Of a DNA stretch of 64,000 nucleotides, positions 50,971 through 60,954 are shown in pieces (the first letter of the stretch is position 1; every line of letters starts with the position of its first letter). A program made the translations under genes and the position numbers. The notes beneath the pieces were generated by a model that was given only the letters and a program-made list of their open reading frames with translations, searched no databases and was not told the DNA's origin. Source of the stretch: Agrostemma githago (taxonomy: Eukaryota; Streptophyta; Magnoliopsida; Caryophyllales; Caryophyllaceae); contig OY288246.1 of the NCBI GenBank assembly GCA_958450325.1, positions 37,256,544 through 37,320,543 on the forward strand, in the 5' to 3' direction.

Positions 50971-51722
50971 ATATGAACTTTGAAACAACAACGTGAAGAT
51001 TGATAGTATTCTGAATTGAACGTAACAAAAACAACAAAACAGAATGTAAGGGTAGTTTGTGATGATGAATAAACCGTAACCAAGGGATAGTATGCTTAGT
51101 GAAGTAGACCTATACTTCAACAAAGCGAGTGCTAAATCAAACACGTGATTGAAGTAGCGAGTTTAGAGCTTGTAACGCGACTAACTCTAGACTTTGTCTT
51201 GTAAGCAACAAAGACGTAAAAGAAAGCAATGCTTTACTCAGTTTTGTGTATAAATCTTGTGTATATTGTGTGTCTTATTCATCAAAGTAGATGGCTATAT
51301 ATAGCCTACAAATGACCTAAACCCGGCTGGTTAAGGGTGATAATAACAAAGTTACATGGTGACAATAACAAAGCTTAGGAGCTAAAAACAAAGCTAACAA
51401 GAAGTACTTAGACGCGGCACACTATGTGAACAAGGAGATAAGAACAAAGCTAACAAGACGTGCACACTATGTGAACACAATCAGCCCCACTCATCCTCTT
51501 AACTCCGGTGCACTCCCCATGCTTGAATGAGTGTGAACCCAAGTTAATGCCTTCATGAGACCTTGACTAATTGCTCCTTTATTCGACCCACACACGAGCT
51601 AGCTCACCAATTGAAGTAGGCACACTACTAAGCTGGTAGGAGGTGTTAATGTGGCTGAACTAGAACCATTAGGAGATAATGTGACTTCATTGAACTCTTT
51701 AGTAGCTTCTTCATTCGGATCA
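50961..51722 (-). mobile_element. 3' LTR of element B (762 bp)
   Basis: Starts at 51722 (TGATCCGAAT, minus strand) after the PPT. The TATA palindrome is at 51293-51306. The terminal TG on the window's left side is missing at the fused junction with LTR E. The Pol stop at 51599 lies inside it. Confidence 0.85.
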
Positions 51723-53334
51723 TCTCCTCCCCCTTGAAAAGGAATTGTCCTCAATTCTGAAATGTCATCCTCATAAGGAAAAAGATCTCCCACTTTGAAC
51801 GTGGCAAGAACTCCATAATCATCCGGCAACTTCATCTTGCAAGCATTCTTGCTTCCCTTGTATGGAACTTCTGGTTGAGGCTTCAACTTGTTCTTCCCTT
51901 TGCTTGGAAACCTCTCCTTTCTCAAGTGGACCAAAACCAAGTCACCCTCTTGGAAGAGTCTCGTTTTTCTGTTTTTGTTGGACCTTCCTTTGTAGGCTTC
52001 TCTAGTTATATACTCTAAAATAGGATGCCTTGGGACACAAAGATGGTTTCCTTTAAAAGGAAGATCTTCCTGCAAAACAAACTCATCAAAAGTACCAAGA
52101 GAACCAGCCTTGTACTCGGTAAGTACATCAGCATCCATGGAGTAATAGTCCTTCAAAGTCTCAAATCCAAGCGTGCTTGTATCTAGAGTGGATGAGTGTA
52201 GGTGGTGACAAGATAAAGCATTAGCCAAGACATTGTTCTTACTATCTTCATACCTTAAGATTTCATGATCTCTATTAGTTGTCAAACCGGCGGGTAATTC
52301 ATTAGGAATGACGACATCCAGTTCCTTCAATTGTTTCCCTCCAAGCTCATTATCAACCTTAACTGGTTCCTCTTTAGCAATCATGACGACATCCAACTCT
52401 CCCTCTTCTATGGCATGTAATCCCCCATGTTTACTAGCAAACATTGAGAGGTTGGGTTTTTTGACTCGATTAGCTAACATGTTACCTACGTTTTGAGGTG
52501 TCATGGGTTTGAGCACAATTTTCTTTCCCTTATCACTTAATTCATACTCATTCCTTCTCCCATGGTGAACTACGTCCCTATCAAACTGCCAAGGACGGCC
52601 TAATAGTATATGACAAGCATCCATAGGAATAACATCACATAAGACCTCATCAACATAGGAACCCATGGTCAAACCAACCCTCACTTGTTTAGTGACCCTC
52701 ACTTTGTTCCCGTTGTTTAACCAATGTAGTGCATAAGGGTTAGGGTGATTAGTAGTAGCTAGACCTAGTTTGGTTACCATTTCAGTTGAGGCAACGTTAG
52801 TACAACTACCTCCATCAATTATTAAACTACACCATTTGTCGTTAACTTGACACTTAGTATTGAATAGTTGGTCTCTTTGCTCGGTGTCATGTTGAATGGG
52901 GTTAGCATGTAGAGTACGTAGTACTAAGAGTGTGTCATAAGCCGGGGGTTCATAAGCCTCAAAATCCCCCTCTTCCCCTTCCTCTTCCTCGTTAACATTG
53001 AAAACAGCCCCTATACGTTGTTCCTCTTCCCATATCTCATCCCTAATAGTGATCACTTCTCTTAAGGTCACAACTCTTTTATTAGGACAAGCGTTTTTGT
53101 AGTGACCAAACCCTTGACACTTGAAACAACGTACCTTGGATAGACTAGTTTCAGTGGGTGTTTTAGTAGTAGATTGAAGTGGGACTGCGGGGTTATTCTT
53201 AATAGTGAGGGGTTGATTAGTATTAGTAGGATTGAACCTATTACCTTCATCAGTTCGTGGCCAAGTATGACTCTTACTAGACTCACCCTCATGTTTTGTC
53301 TTCCCTTGTGCCTCAATTTTTAGACACAGCCCAC
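51599..53334 (-). CDS. Element B Gag C-terminus, protease and collapsed Pol
   Basis: A continuous frame of about 578 codons, truncated at its 5' end. It starts in the last part of Gag (GLCLKIEAQGK), then CCHC knuckle (CFKCQGFGHYKNAC), acidic linker, and protease (IIDGGSCTNVAS, MDACHILLGRPWQFD). From there A's sequence is collapsed. NELPAGLTTNRD joins the DHE-LRY segment, which ends A's RNase H. A short stretch before the integrase zinc finger (GTFDEFVLQEDLPFKG) follows. Then REA joins YKGRSNKNRKT of the integrase C-terminus, removing the zinc finger and DDE core. The frame survives all joins and ends in the LTR as in A. This suggests a Gag-PR protein that depends on RT and integrase from elsewhere. 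Confidence 0.8.
51723..51735 (-). other. Polypurine tract of element B
   Basis: AAGGGGGAGGAGA on the minus strand, directly before the 3' LTR and within the reading frame. Confidence 0.88.
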
Positions 53335-53708
53335 TGATGCGAGTTCATTTTGCACCGTTGTTTTGATCAGTCCATATCTCGAGTTATACTTGGAGTTTCG
53401 TAGTCATTCAAAATGGAGGAGATAGATTTCGAGCTTATCTTTCCAATGACTATTCATGAAGGATCATTGAACAAGTATTGACAAAGTTATGGTCCGAACA
53501 AGACAGTTGTGCATGGGAATTTCTGATGCGAGTTCATTTTGCAGCATTGTTTTGATCAGTCCATATCTCGAGTTATACTTGGAATTTCGTAGTCATTCAA
53601 AATGGAGGAGATAGATTTTGAGCTTATCTTTCCAATGACTATTCATGAAGGCTCATTGAACAAGTATTGACAAAGTTATGGTCCGAACAAGTCAGTTGTG
53701 CATGGGAA
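53335..53708 (+). repeat. 189-bp repeat X, copies 2 and 3 in tandem
   Basis: Copy 2 is 53335-53523 and copy 3 is 53524-53708; both start tgatgcgagttcattttgca, 189 bp apart. Copy 3 ends in gcatgggaa and passes into LTR F at agcaccgggg. The family LTR reads gcatggggagtgcaccgg at that point, so the junction lies in shared gcatggg sequence. No coding potential is seen. Confidence 0.85.
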
Positions 53709-54319
53709 AGCACCGGGGTTAAAGAGGACGTTTGAAGCTGGTTGTGTTCACTTGGTGTGCACGTCCAAATGAAGCTTTGTTATTAGCTCCATGTTCTCAC
53801 CAGCCACACCTTAATGCTCTCTTAGCTTTGTTATTAGCTCCTTGTTCACATTACTTTGTTATTAGCTCCTAGTTTACATTACTTTGTTATTAGCTCCTAG
53901 CTTTGTTATTAGCTCCTTGTTCACATGGTTGTAACTTTGTTTTTGTCACCCTAATCAGCCAAGTTTAAGGTCTGATTGTAGGCTATATATAGCCATTTAG
54001 TTGAATGAACAAGAGATCCAATTTGCAAATTAAAACTTGAGTAAAGCTAAGCTTTCTGTTTCGTCCTTGTAGTTTACAAGACAAAGTCTAGAGTAAGTCG
54101 CGTTACAAGCTCTAAACTCGCTATTTCAATCGAGTGTTTGATCTAGCAACCGCTTTGTTGAAGTATAGGTCTACTTCACCTAGCATACTATCCTTTGTTA
54201 CGGTTCATTCATCCATAAAACTATCCTTTCTTTCTGTTTTGGTTACTCATTCACGTTCCATTTCAGAATACTAATCCTACTTCATATTCTTGTTTCAAAG
54301 TTCATAGCAACTCACATCA
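53709..54319 (+). mobile_element. LTR F: 5'-truncated plus-strand LTR
   Basis: Begins inside U3 (gcaccggggttaaagaggac), carries an expanded run of the ctttgttattagctcc motif at 53773-53935, the TATA palindrome at 53981-53994, and ends ACTCACATCA at 54319. No PBS or body follows; the T-poor tract starts next. It is a remnant LTR. Confidence 0.82.
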
Positions 54320-54436
54320 ATGGCAACAGTTCGATGAAGAACAAAATGACAACAACAGGAAGAGGTAACTCGATAATGTATGACGGCTGAAGCAACGAAC
54401 AACAACTTTCGAAGCGCAAACAGCAAGAACGTCAGC
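54320..54436. other. T-poor tract, left piece
   Basis: CAA- and GAA-rich sequence (caaaatgacaacaacaggaa) ending in TCAGC, the target-site duplication of solo LTR C. It is continuous with 55181 onward if the LTR is removed. No convincing gene is seen. Confidence 0.6.
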
Positions 54437-55175
54437 TGATGTGAGTTAGAATGAACTTTGAACAAGTTATTTGGAGATTGTTAGTAAATTGAAATAAACG
54501 AAACCAAGCAACGAACTCAGATTGAAATAGTTGCTGTAAAGGGATGATAGAACGTAACCAAGGATAGTGTGCTAAGTGAGATAGATCTATACCTCAACAA
54601 AGCGGGTGCTAATTCAAACACTCGATTGAAATAGCGAGTATAGAGCTTGTAACGCGACTAACTCTAATACTTTGTCTTGTGAACTAGAAAGACGAAAAGG
54701 AAAGCAAAGCTTAACTCAGATTTGTTTGATGAAAGTTGAATGCTTTATTCACGTCCCAAAACAGGCTCCAACCAGAAGTAGTCAAGCCTCATTAAGGGGT
54801 TACAAACTACTAAGTGATAATAACAAAGTAAATACATTGAACCAAAATGACTAAATTCATCCTCTAGTTATGCTCCAAATCTGATGCTTTTCCCTAGGTG
54901 TGCTTCGGTTGGTTGGAGGTGTGAATGAGCCTTATTAGTTTATGAAAGCAATAACTCCAATTGCTTGTTATTTGAACTTGGAAATCAGAATAGAGCAATG
55001 TATGTTTCAGCTCTTTTATTCGGTCCAAGTAGGTGTTCACAAGAGCTAGTTTAGCACTTGAAGAAGGCACACTACTAAACTTGAAGGAGGGACTAAGGGG
55101 CTTGAACTAGGACCATTTGAAGCTAGTGTGAGTTCATTGAAATCCTGGTTTGCTGTTGCTTCCTCATTCTGATCA
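54437..55175 (-). mobile_element. Solo LTR C (739 bp) with TSD TCAGC
   Basis: Minus-strand LTR with both termini: TGATCAGAAT at 55175 and ACTCACATCA at 54437. It is flanked by TCAGC at 54432-54436 and again at 55176-55180. No PPT, PBS or body is attached, as expected after LTR-LTR recombination. It retains a Pol-tail coding piece (NDQNEEATANQDFNE ... VVCLLQVLN, stop at 55046). The family's TATA palindrome is missing from the middle, and the LTR is more diverged than the others, so it is older. Confidence 0.9.
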
Positions 55176-55880
55176 TCAGCAGTGGCCAGGGGCAACAAAA
55201 ACGCAATAGAACAGTAACAAGAAGAAGAAGAAGGACAACACAGAAACGACAACAATGAAAACAACATCCACGACATAGCAACAGCAACGAGCCAACAATA
55301 GTGACAAGGACCACAAACAGCAACAAAAATAAATTGACAGCAATCGATTACAGAGGAATATGCACCGAGGGAGATGAACGCACATCTGCGATAAACAATG
55401 ATGAAGCAGTAGCAATAGCCACACGTAAGGCTACAGATGCATCAGGAAGAAGAACGAACAAAAGAGGAAGAAGAAAGGGAACAAATAAGAACGAAATCGG
55501 GAGGAGAAGAAGCAACGACAGGTAACAGTAACAGTACAACGAAGCGCAGCAGCACGACAACAGCAGTAGAAAGGAAATCGCAGTACAATCAGCGTACAAC
55601 ATCAATGAACAGCAACAACACGAATGACAAAACGACAGGAGAGAAAAGGAGAACAAGAACAGAAATCGACAACCCACGGACAGAAGACCAAATAGAACAA
55701 AAAAGAAAAACAATGAAGAGGAAGAAACAAAGAACAACGACAACAACAGTGGCATCGATAGACAATAACAACAATAATAGCAGCAACAAGTGCAGCGGAT
55801 GGAGAAGAAAGGAATTAAGTGTCGTTACCTTTAGGTCAAACGACAGAACGAGCAGCAGCATCATGGCACCATGACAACGG
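55176..55880. other. T-poor, CAA/GAA-rich tract
   Basis: The plus strand is almost free of T: 21 T in the 360 bases 55201-55320 and 55501-55740. Open frames occur on both strands (for example 55437-55874 plus, 55348-55755 minus), but they are low in complexity (Thr/Asn/Lys/Glu runs or Leu/Ser/Phe runs) and overlap, as expected from skewed composition. I see no domain. It may be a leader or untranslated part of a retroelement or gene; not recognised. Confidence 0.55.
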
Positions 55881-56561
55881 CCAAGAGGATCCAATGGGGA
55901 AGCTTGATAAGGATTAATGATGATAAAAATGATGGAGAAGGAAGAGTGTTGCGATGATGATGAAGGACGGTGGTTGAAGGATGATGAATTAAATGAAGAT
56001 TGAGAGATTAGGGAAGCGTGGCTGATTCAAAGGAAATGGCTGATGGGGGGATTGATACGTGAATGGGGACACGTAAAAAAAAATGAGGAACTAAGAGGGA
56101 TGAATCAAACATAGAAGGCAGTCTAGGTGAATTACAGTAATCAAATAGGTGTTACTTGGACACAGACTCGGAGAAGATAAGTTGACTGACCCACGAAATC
56201 AAATTAAAAACGACTTAATAAAACTAGTGAATAACTAGGCCGATTAAGAATGAGTAAATGAAATATTTCTCGAGATTTAAGTTAAAAATTCGGGACGAAA
56301 AATGAAGTTTGTGGAAATAATATAATTAGTCGAAAGGAAAAATAAAGTTAATCTCAAGGATAAAATAAACATTTGATACGAAAATGAACTGAATATGCTC
56401 ATACGGTCCGACTAGCGTCAATTCAAGAGAAGCTAACTTTTGCTCCGATCCATCATTTGCCTAGACACTATTTACTAAATAAATGTCTACGACACTTTTG
56501 AAAGTTTAAGAAAATTTGAAGGAATTCGGGTCACAAGATGGGTGAGTAAAAAAGGTAGTGC
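55881..56561. other. Unclassified AT-rich sequence
   Basis: Starts with GATGATGAAG-rich sequence and becomes AT-rich (aattcgggacgaaaaatgaa, taagaaaatttgaaggaatt). No long frame, RNA gene or repeat is seen. The style resembles LTR sequence of other plant retrotransposons, but no ends are visible. It is the left flank of element D's insertion. Confidence 0.4.
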
Positions 56562-56566
56562 GAAAG
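56562..56566. other. Target-site duplication of element D, left copy
   Basis: GAAAG immediately before TGATCCGAAT; repeated at 60222-60226 after the 3' LTR. Confidence 0.92.
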
Positions 56567-57386
56567 TGATCCGAATCAAGGAGCTACTAAGGAGCTCAAT
56601 GAAGTCACCTCAGCTCCTAATGGTCTTAGTCCAGCCACATTAGCACCTACTACCAGCTTAGTAGTATGCCTACTTCAAAAGGTGAGCTAGCTCGTATGTG
56701 GGACGAGTAAAAGGAGCAAATAATCAAGGTAATTTGAAGGCATTAACTTGGGTTCACACTCACTCAAGCATGGGGAGTGTACTGAAGCTATGAGGGTGTT
56801 TGAAGCTGATTGTGTTCACATGGTGTACACGTCTAAATGCTCTCTTGTTAGCTTTGTTTTTGTCTCCTAGTTCACATAGTGTGCCGCGTCTAAATGCTCT
56901 TCCTTAAGCTTTGTTTTTAACTCCTAGTTCACATAGGTTTAAGCTTTGTTTTTAGCTCCTAGTTCACAATAGGTTTAAGCTTTGTTTTTGTCACCATGTA
57001 GCTTTGTTATTGTCACCCTAACCAACCGGTTTAAGGGTCTTTTGTAGGCTATATATAGCCATCTACTTGAATGAATAAAACATCCAATATTGACATTACA
57101 AAACTGAGTAAAGCTAAGCTTTCTTTTACGTCCTTGTTGTTTACAAGACAAAGTCTAGAGTTAGTCGCGTTACAAGCTCTAAACTCGCTACTTCAATCGC
57201 GTGTTTGATTTAGCACCCGCTTTGTTGGAGTATAGGTCTACTTCACTAAGCATACTATCCCTTGGTTACGGTTTATTCATCCTCAAACTATCCTTACCAT
57301 CTGTTTTGGTTACTTTGTTTACGTTCATTTCAGAATACTAATCATTCTTCACGTTCTTGTTTCAAAGTTCATATTAACTCACATCA
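56567..57386 (+). mobile_element. 5' LTR of element D (820 bp)
   Basis: TGATCCGAAT ... ACTCACATCA, with 4-bp terminal inverted repeat TGAT/ATCA. TATA palindrome at 57047-57060, and U3 repeats of the ttagctcctagttcacat type at about 56850-56990. The first 124 bases duplicate the Pol C-terminal coding tail. Confidence 0.93.
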
Positions 57387-57390
57387 TTAG

Positions 57391-57402
57391 TGGTATCAGA
57401 GC
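57391..57402 (+). other. Primer binding site of element D
   Basis: TGGTATCAGAGC, 4 bp (TTAG) after the 5' LTR; initiator Met-tRNA type. Confidence 0.93.
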
Positions 57403-57427
57403 TTTGGTCATCCATTAGACGTAAGGC

Positions 57428-59583
57428 ATGGCAGGAGTATTGAACTTTGAAGATCCTACCTTCTTGGAACAGCTAAAGAGGGCGTGGGAGAACTACCAAC
57501 CCAGAAATTCTCGCTTCCAAGCAAGAAGGGAACCGGTGGACAAGATCAAGGTAAATGAACTTCCTGAGTTAATGGTGGTACTGACCCTGAAGTTTACTTG
57601 GAATGGGAAAGAAACATGGAGAAGCTCTTTGACTTCAAGGATTTGGAGGACGAGGAGAGGTGCAAATACGCCATCCTAAAGCTAAGCAAAGGGGCTTCCC
57701 TTTGGTATGAAGGGCTTAAGGTACAACGCACCAGGAATGGAAAGGGTAAGATTTCTTCTTGGGAGTCCTTAAAACGTAAACTACGTAAGAGGTATGTTCC
57801 AACTACGCACAAGTTATCCTTATACAAAAAGATTGCTAACCTTGTACAAGGAAGAATGAGTGTTAGTGAGTACATTGAAGAATTTGAGAACTTGGTTCTA
57901 ATGGGGGAAGTAGAAGAAAACGAAGAGATAAAAATGGCTAGGTTCTTACGTGGGCTAAATCGTAGTATTGCTAATACGGTTGATTTATGTCCATACTCTG
58001 ATTTTGATACTTTGTGTGGGTTGTGTCTAAAAATTGAGGCACAAGGGAAGGGAAAACATGAAGGTGAGTCTAGTAAGAGTCATACTTGGCCACGAACGGA
58101 TGAAGTTAATAAGGTCAATTCTGCTAATACTAATCAACCCTTCACTAATAAGAATAACCCCGCAGCCCCACCCCAATCTACTCCCAAAACACCCACTGAA
58201 ACTAGTCTTTCCAAAGTACGTTGTTTCAAGTGTCAAGGGTTTGGTCACTACAAAAACGCTTGTCCCAATAAAAGAGTTGTGACCTTAAGAGAAGTGATCA
58301 CCATTAGGGATGAAATATGGGAAGAGGAACAACGTATAGGGGCTGTTTTCAATGTTAATGAAGAAGGGGAAGAGGAAGAAGAAGATTTTGAGGCTTATGA
58401 ACCCCCGGCTTATGACACACTCTTAGTACTACGTACTCTACATGCTAACCCCATTCAACATGACACCGAACAAAGAGACCAACTATTCCATACTAAGTGT
58501 CAAGTTAAAGACAAATGGTGTAGTTTAATCATTGATGGAGGTAGTTGTACCAACGTTGCCTCAACTGAAATGGTAGACAAACTAGGTCTAGCTACGACTA
58601 ATCACCCTAACCCTTATGCACTACATTGGTTAAACAACGGGAACAAAGTAAGGGTCACTAAACAAGTAAGGGTTGGATTGACCATGGGTTCCTATGTAGA
58701 TGAGGTCTTATGTGATGTTATTCCTATGGACGCTTGTCACATACTATTAGGCCGTCCTTGGCAATTTGATAGAGACGTAGTTCACCATGGGAGAAGGAAT
58801 GAGTACGAATTAAGTGATAAGGGAAAGAAGATTGTGCTCAAACCCATGACACCTCAAAACGTATGTTACATGCTAGCTAATCGAGTCGGAAAACCCAACC
58901 TCTCAATGTTTGCTAGTAAAAATGTGGGAGAACATGCCATGGAAGAGGGCGAGTGTGATGCCATCATGGTTACTAAAGGGGAACCAGTTAGGGTTGAAAA
59001 TGAGCTTGGATTCAAGTCCTTGAAGGGCTATTACTCCACGGAGGCTGATGTACTTACCGAGTACAAGGCTGATTCTCTTGGTACTTTTGATGAGTTTGTT
59101 TTACAGGAAGAACTTTCTTTTAAAGGAAACCATCTTTGTGTCCCAGGGCATTCTATTTCAGAGTATATAACGAGAGAAGCCTACAAAGGAGAGCCCAACA
59201 AAAACAGAAAAACGATACTCTTCCAAAAGGGTGATTTGGCTTTGGTTAACTTAAGAAAGGAGAAGTTTCCAAACAAAGGAAAGAACAAGTTGAAGCCACA
59301 ACCAGAAGTTCCATACAAGGGAAACAACAATGCTTGCAAGATGAAGTTGCCGGATGATTATGGAGTTCAAGCCACGTTCCAAGTGGAAAATCTTTCTCTT
59401 TATCTTGATGAAGATGGCATTTCAGAATTGAGGACAATTCCTTTTCAAGGGGGAGGAGATGATCCGAATCAAGGAGCTACTAAGGAGCTCAATGAAGTCA
59501 CCTCAGCTCCTAATGGTCTTAGTCCAGCCACATTAGCACCTACTACCAGCTTAGTAGTATGCCTACTTCAAAAGGTGAGCTAG
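57428..59583 (+). pseudogene. Element D gag-protease with collapsed Pol, one frameshift
   Basis: The ATG at 57428 starts the family Gag N-terminus (MAGVLNFEDPTFLEQL). One base is missing after 57570: the family has GAGTTCAATGG, this copy GAGTTAATGG. The frame then shifts, and the rest is open from 57598 to 59583. Order: Gag capsid region, CCHC knuckle at 58222-58263, acidic linker, protease (IDGGSCTNVAS near 58531). Then ENELGFKSLKGYY joins the remnant before the integrase zinc finger, and REAYKG joins the integrase C-terminal region and the tail in the LTR. RT, RNase H and the integrase core are missing. Apart from the single indel it would encode about 718 residues of Gag-PR plus tail. It shares the REA-YKG junction with element B and has one extra deletion at GCTTGGA. 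Confidence 0.87.
59447..59459 (+). other. Polypurine tract of element D
   Basis: AAGGGGGAGGAGA directly before TGATCCGAAT; it is read in frame as part of FQGGGDD. Confidence 0.93.
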
Positions 59584-60221
59584 CTCGTATGTGGGACGAG
59601 TAAAAGGAGCAAATAATCAAGGTAATTTGAAGGCATTAACTTGGGTTCACACTCACTCAAGCATGAGGAGTGTACTGAAGCTATGAGGGTGTTTGAAGCT
59701 GATTGTGTTCACATGGTGTACACGTCTAAATGCTCTCTTGTTAGCTTTGTTTTTGTCTCCTAGTTCACATAGTGTGCCGCGTCTGAATGCTCTTCCTTAA
59801 GCTTTGTTTTTAACTCCTAGTTCACATAGGTTTAAGCTTTGTTTTTAGCTCCTAGTTCACAATAGGTTTAAGCTTTGTTTTTGTCACCATGTAGCTTTGT
59901 TATTGTCACCCTAACCAGCCGGTTTAAGGGTCTTTTGTAGGCTATATATAGCCATCTACTTGAATGAATAAAACATCCAATATTGACATTACAAAACTGA
60001 GTAAAGCTAAGCTTTCTTTTACGTCCTTATTGTTTACAAGACAAAGTCTAGAGTTAGTCGCGTTACAAGCTCTAAACTCACTAAGCATACTATCCCTTGG
60101 TTATGGTTTATTCATCCTCAAACTATCCTTACCATCTGTTTTGGTTACTTTGTTTACGTTCATTTCAGAATACTAATCATTCTTCACGTTCTTGTTTCAA
60201 AGTTCATATTAACTCACATCA
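59460..60221 (+). mobile_element. 3' LTR of element D (762 bp, 58-bp internal deletion)
   Basis: Nearly identical to the 5' LTR, but bases equivalent to 57187-57244 are missing (aaactc joined to actaagcat). 820 minus 58 gives exactly 762, so there is no other length change. TATA palindrome at 59940-59953. The ORF stop is at 59581-59583. Confidence 0.93.
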
Positions 60222-60226
60222 GAAAG
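60222..60226. other. Target-site duplication of element D, right copy
   Basis: GAAAG directly after the 3' LTR end ACATCA. Confidence 0.92.
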
Positions 60227-60954
60227 CCACCCTATCCTCTTTGGGTGAGACCATTTCAAGTGACCGTCCAAAGTCCCTTTGCCATACTATCAATCTTTTG
60301 GAGGGTCTTTGGAGAGTCAATTAAGGTCCTTTTCTCTCCTTGGAATGCATGCAAGAAAGAAGACAAGGGATTCAAATCGAGAACTTACCTACTCTACTTT
60401 TTGTACCGGATATCTTAATTAAGTTTAGTCCTTGTTTTTGTATTTTATTTATGTTTGACTCATTTGTAAACGGTCGGAATATGAGACCTAGTGAGGCCTA
60501 TATAAGGACACTCTTCCGTGCATTGTAGCAAGCCGTTTTTTTAATGAAAATTGTGAGTTTTTAAGCTCTCTCTCTAAAATCCTTTCACCAACCAGAGTTA
60601 GTGCAAGGTTTAGGTCTAATTAGTCTTGTAGAGAGTAGATTAGTCGCCTAAGTCGAGTAAGTAGTTTAGGTAGACCCTAATTAAATACGTGGGTGTGTGT
60701 TGCTCCATCGTGCTCGGGTCAAGTGGTGGTTCGACATTCACAAAACCCAATTCAAACCACACAAACCTTGGAGGGGTGCGAGTGTTTTGTTTATATCCGT
60801 CCTTAGCATCCTTTACATTTAGTGTTAACCCATAGTTTACACTCCAATTTTGCTGTCGAAGCTAAAGGTTGTGCCTTTGGTTGTGAGTCGTGAGAGAAAT
60901 CCCCAAAAACAACCCAACAACACACAAAAACACAAAAAGAACCCAACTTTCAAC
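60227..60954 (+). other. Leader or LTR-like 5' region of element G
   Basis: Non-coding sequence upstream of element G's gag. It holds a TATA box (cctatataagg, TATATAA at 60499-60505) followed by a likely transcribed region (aagctctctctctaaaatcc), which fits an LTR promoter. I found no family-type PBS (TGGTATCAGAGC) and no clear LTR ends, so limits are unknown. Element D is inserted at its left. Confidence 0.5.

Larger units (their letters stand above)
50961..53334 (-). mobile_element. Element B: non-autonomous gag-pro derivative, 5' part lost
   Basis: Minus-strand element with 3' LTR 50961-51722, PPT 51723-51735 and a body open from 51599 to 53334. There the Gag sequence breaks off inside the capsid C-terminus and repeat X begins. 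The PBS, 5' LTR and Gag N-terminus are absent. Compared with A, RT, most of RNase H and the integrase core are deleted. Confidence 0.85.
56567..60221 (+). mobile_element. Element D: complete non-autonomous LTR retrotransposon (3,655 bp)
   Basis: Structure: TSD GAAAG, 5' LTR 56567-57386, PBS 57391-57402, gag-pro frame 57428-59583, PPT 59447-59459, 3' LTR 59460-60221, TSD GAAAG. RT, RNase H and integrase catalytic domains are absent. The LTRs differ by about five substitutions, all transitions, plus one 58-bp deletion in the 3' LTR. At a commonly used plant rate of 1.3e-8 per site per year, 5/762 would mean roughly 0.25 million years; this figure is only indicative. Mobilisation must have used proteins from a full relative such as element A. 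Confidence 0.94.

Noticed and set aside
53068..53316. Short frames beginning MRHKG in B (also 58034-58282 in D and 48735-48980 in A)
   Set aside because: Out-of-frame shadows of the Gag zinc-knuckle region; the true frame is open across each site and contains the CCHC motif.
55301..55894. Frames in the T-poor tract, both strands
   Set aside because: Low complexity and mutually overlapping; they follow from composition, not coding.
60850..60954. Upstream ATG of element G gag at 60850
   Set aside because: The extra 35 residues are low in complexity and leader-like; the ATG at 60955 begins the Gag-like sequence.
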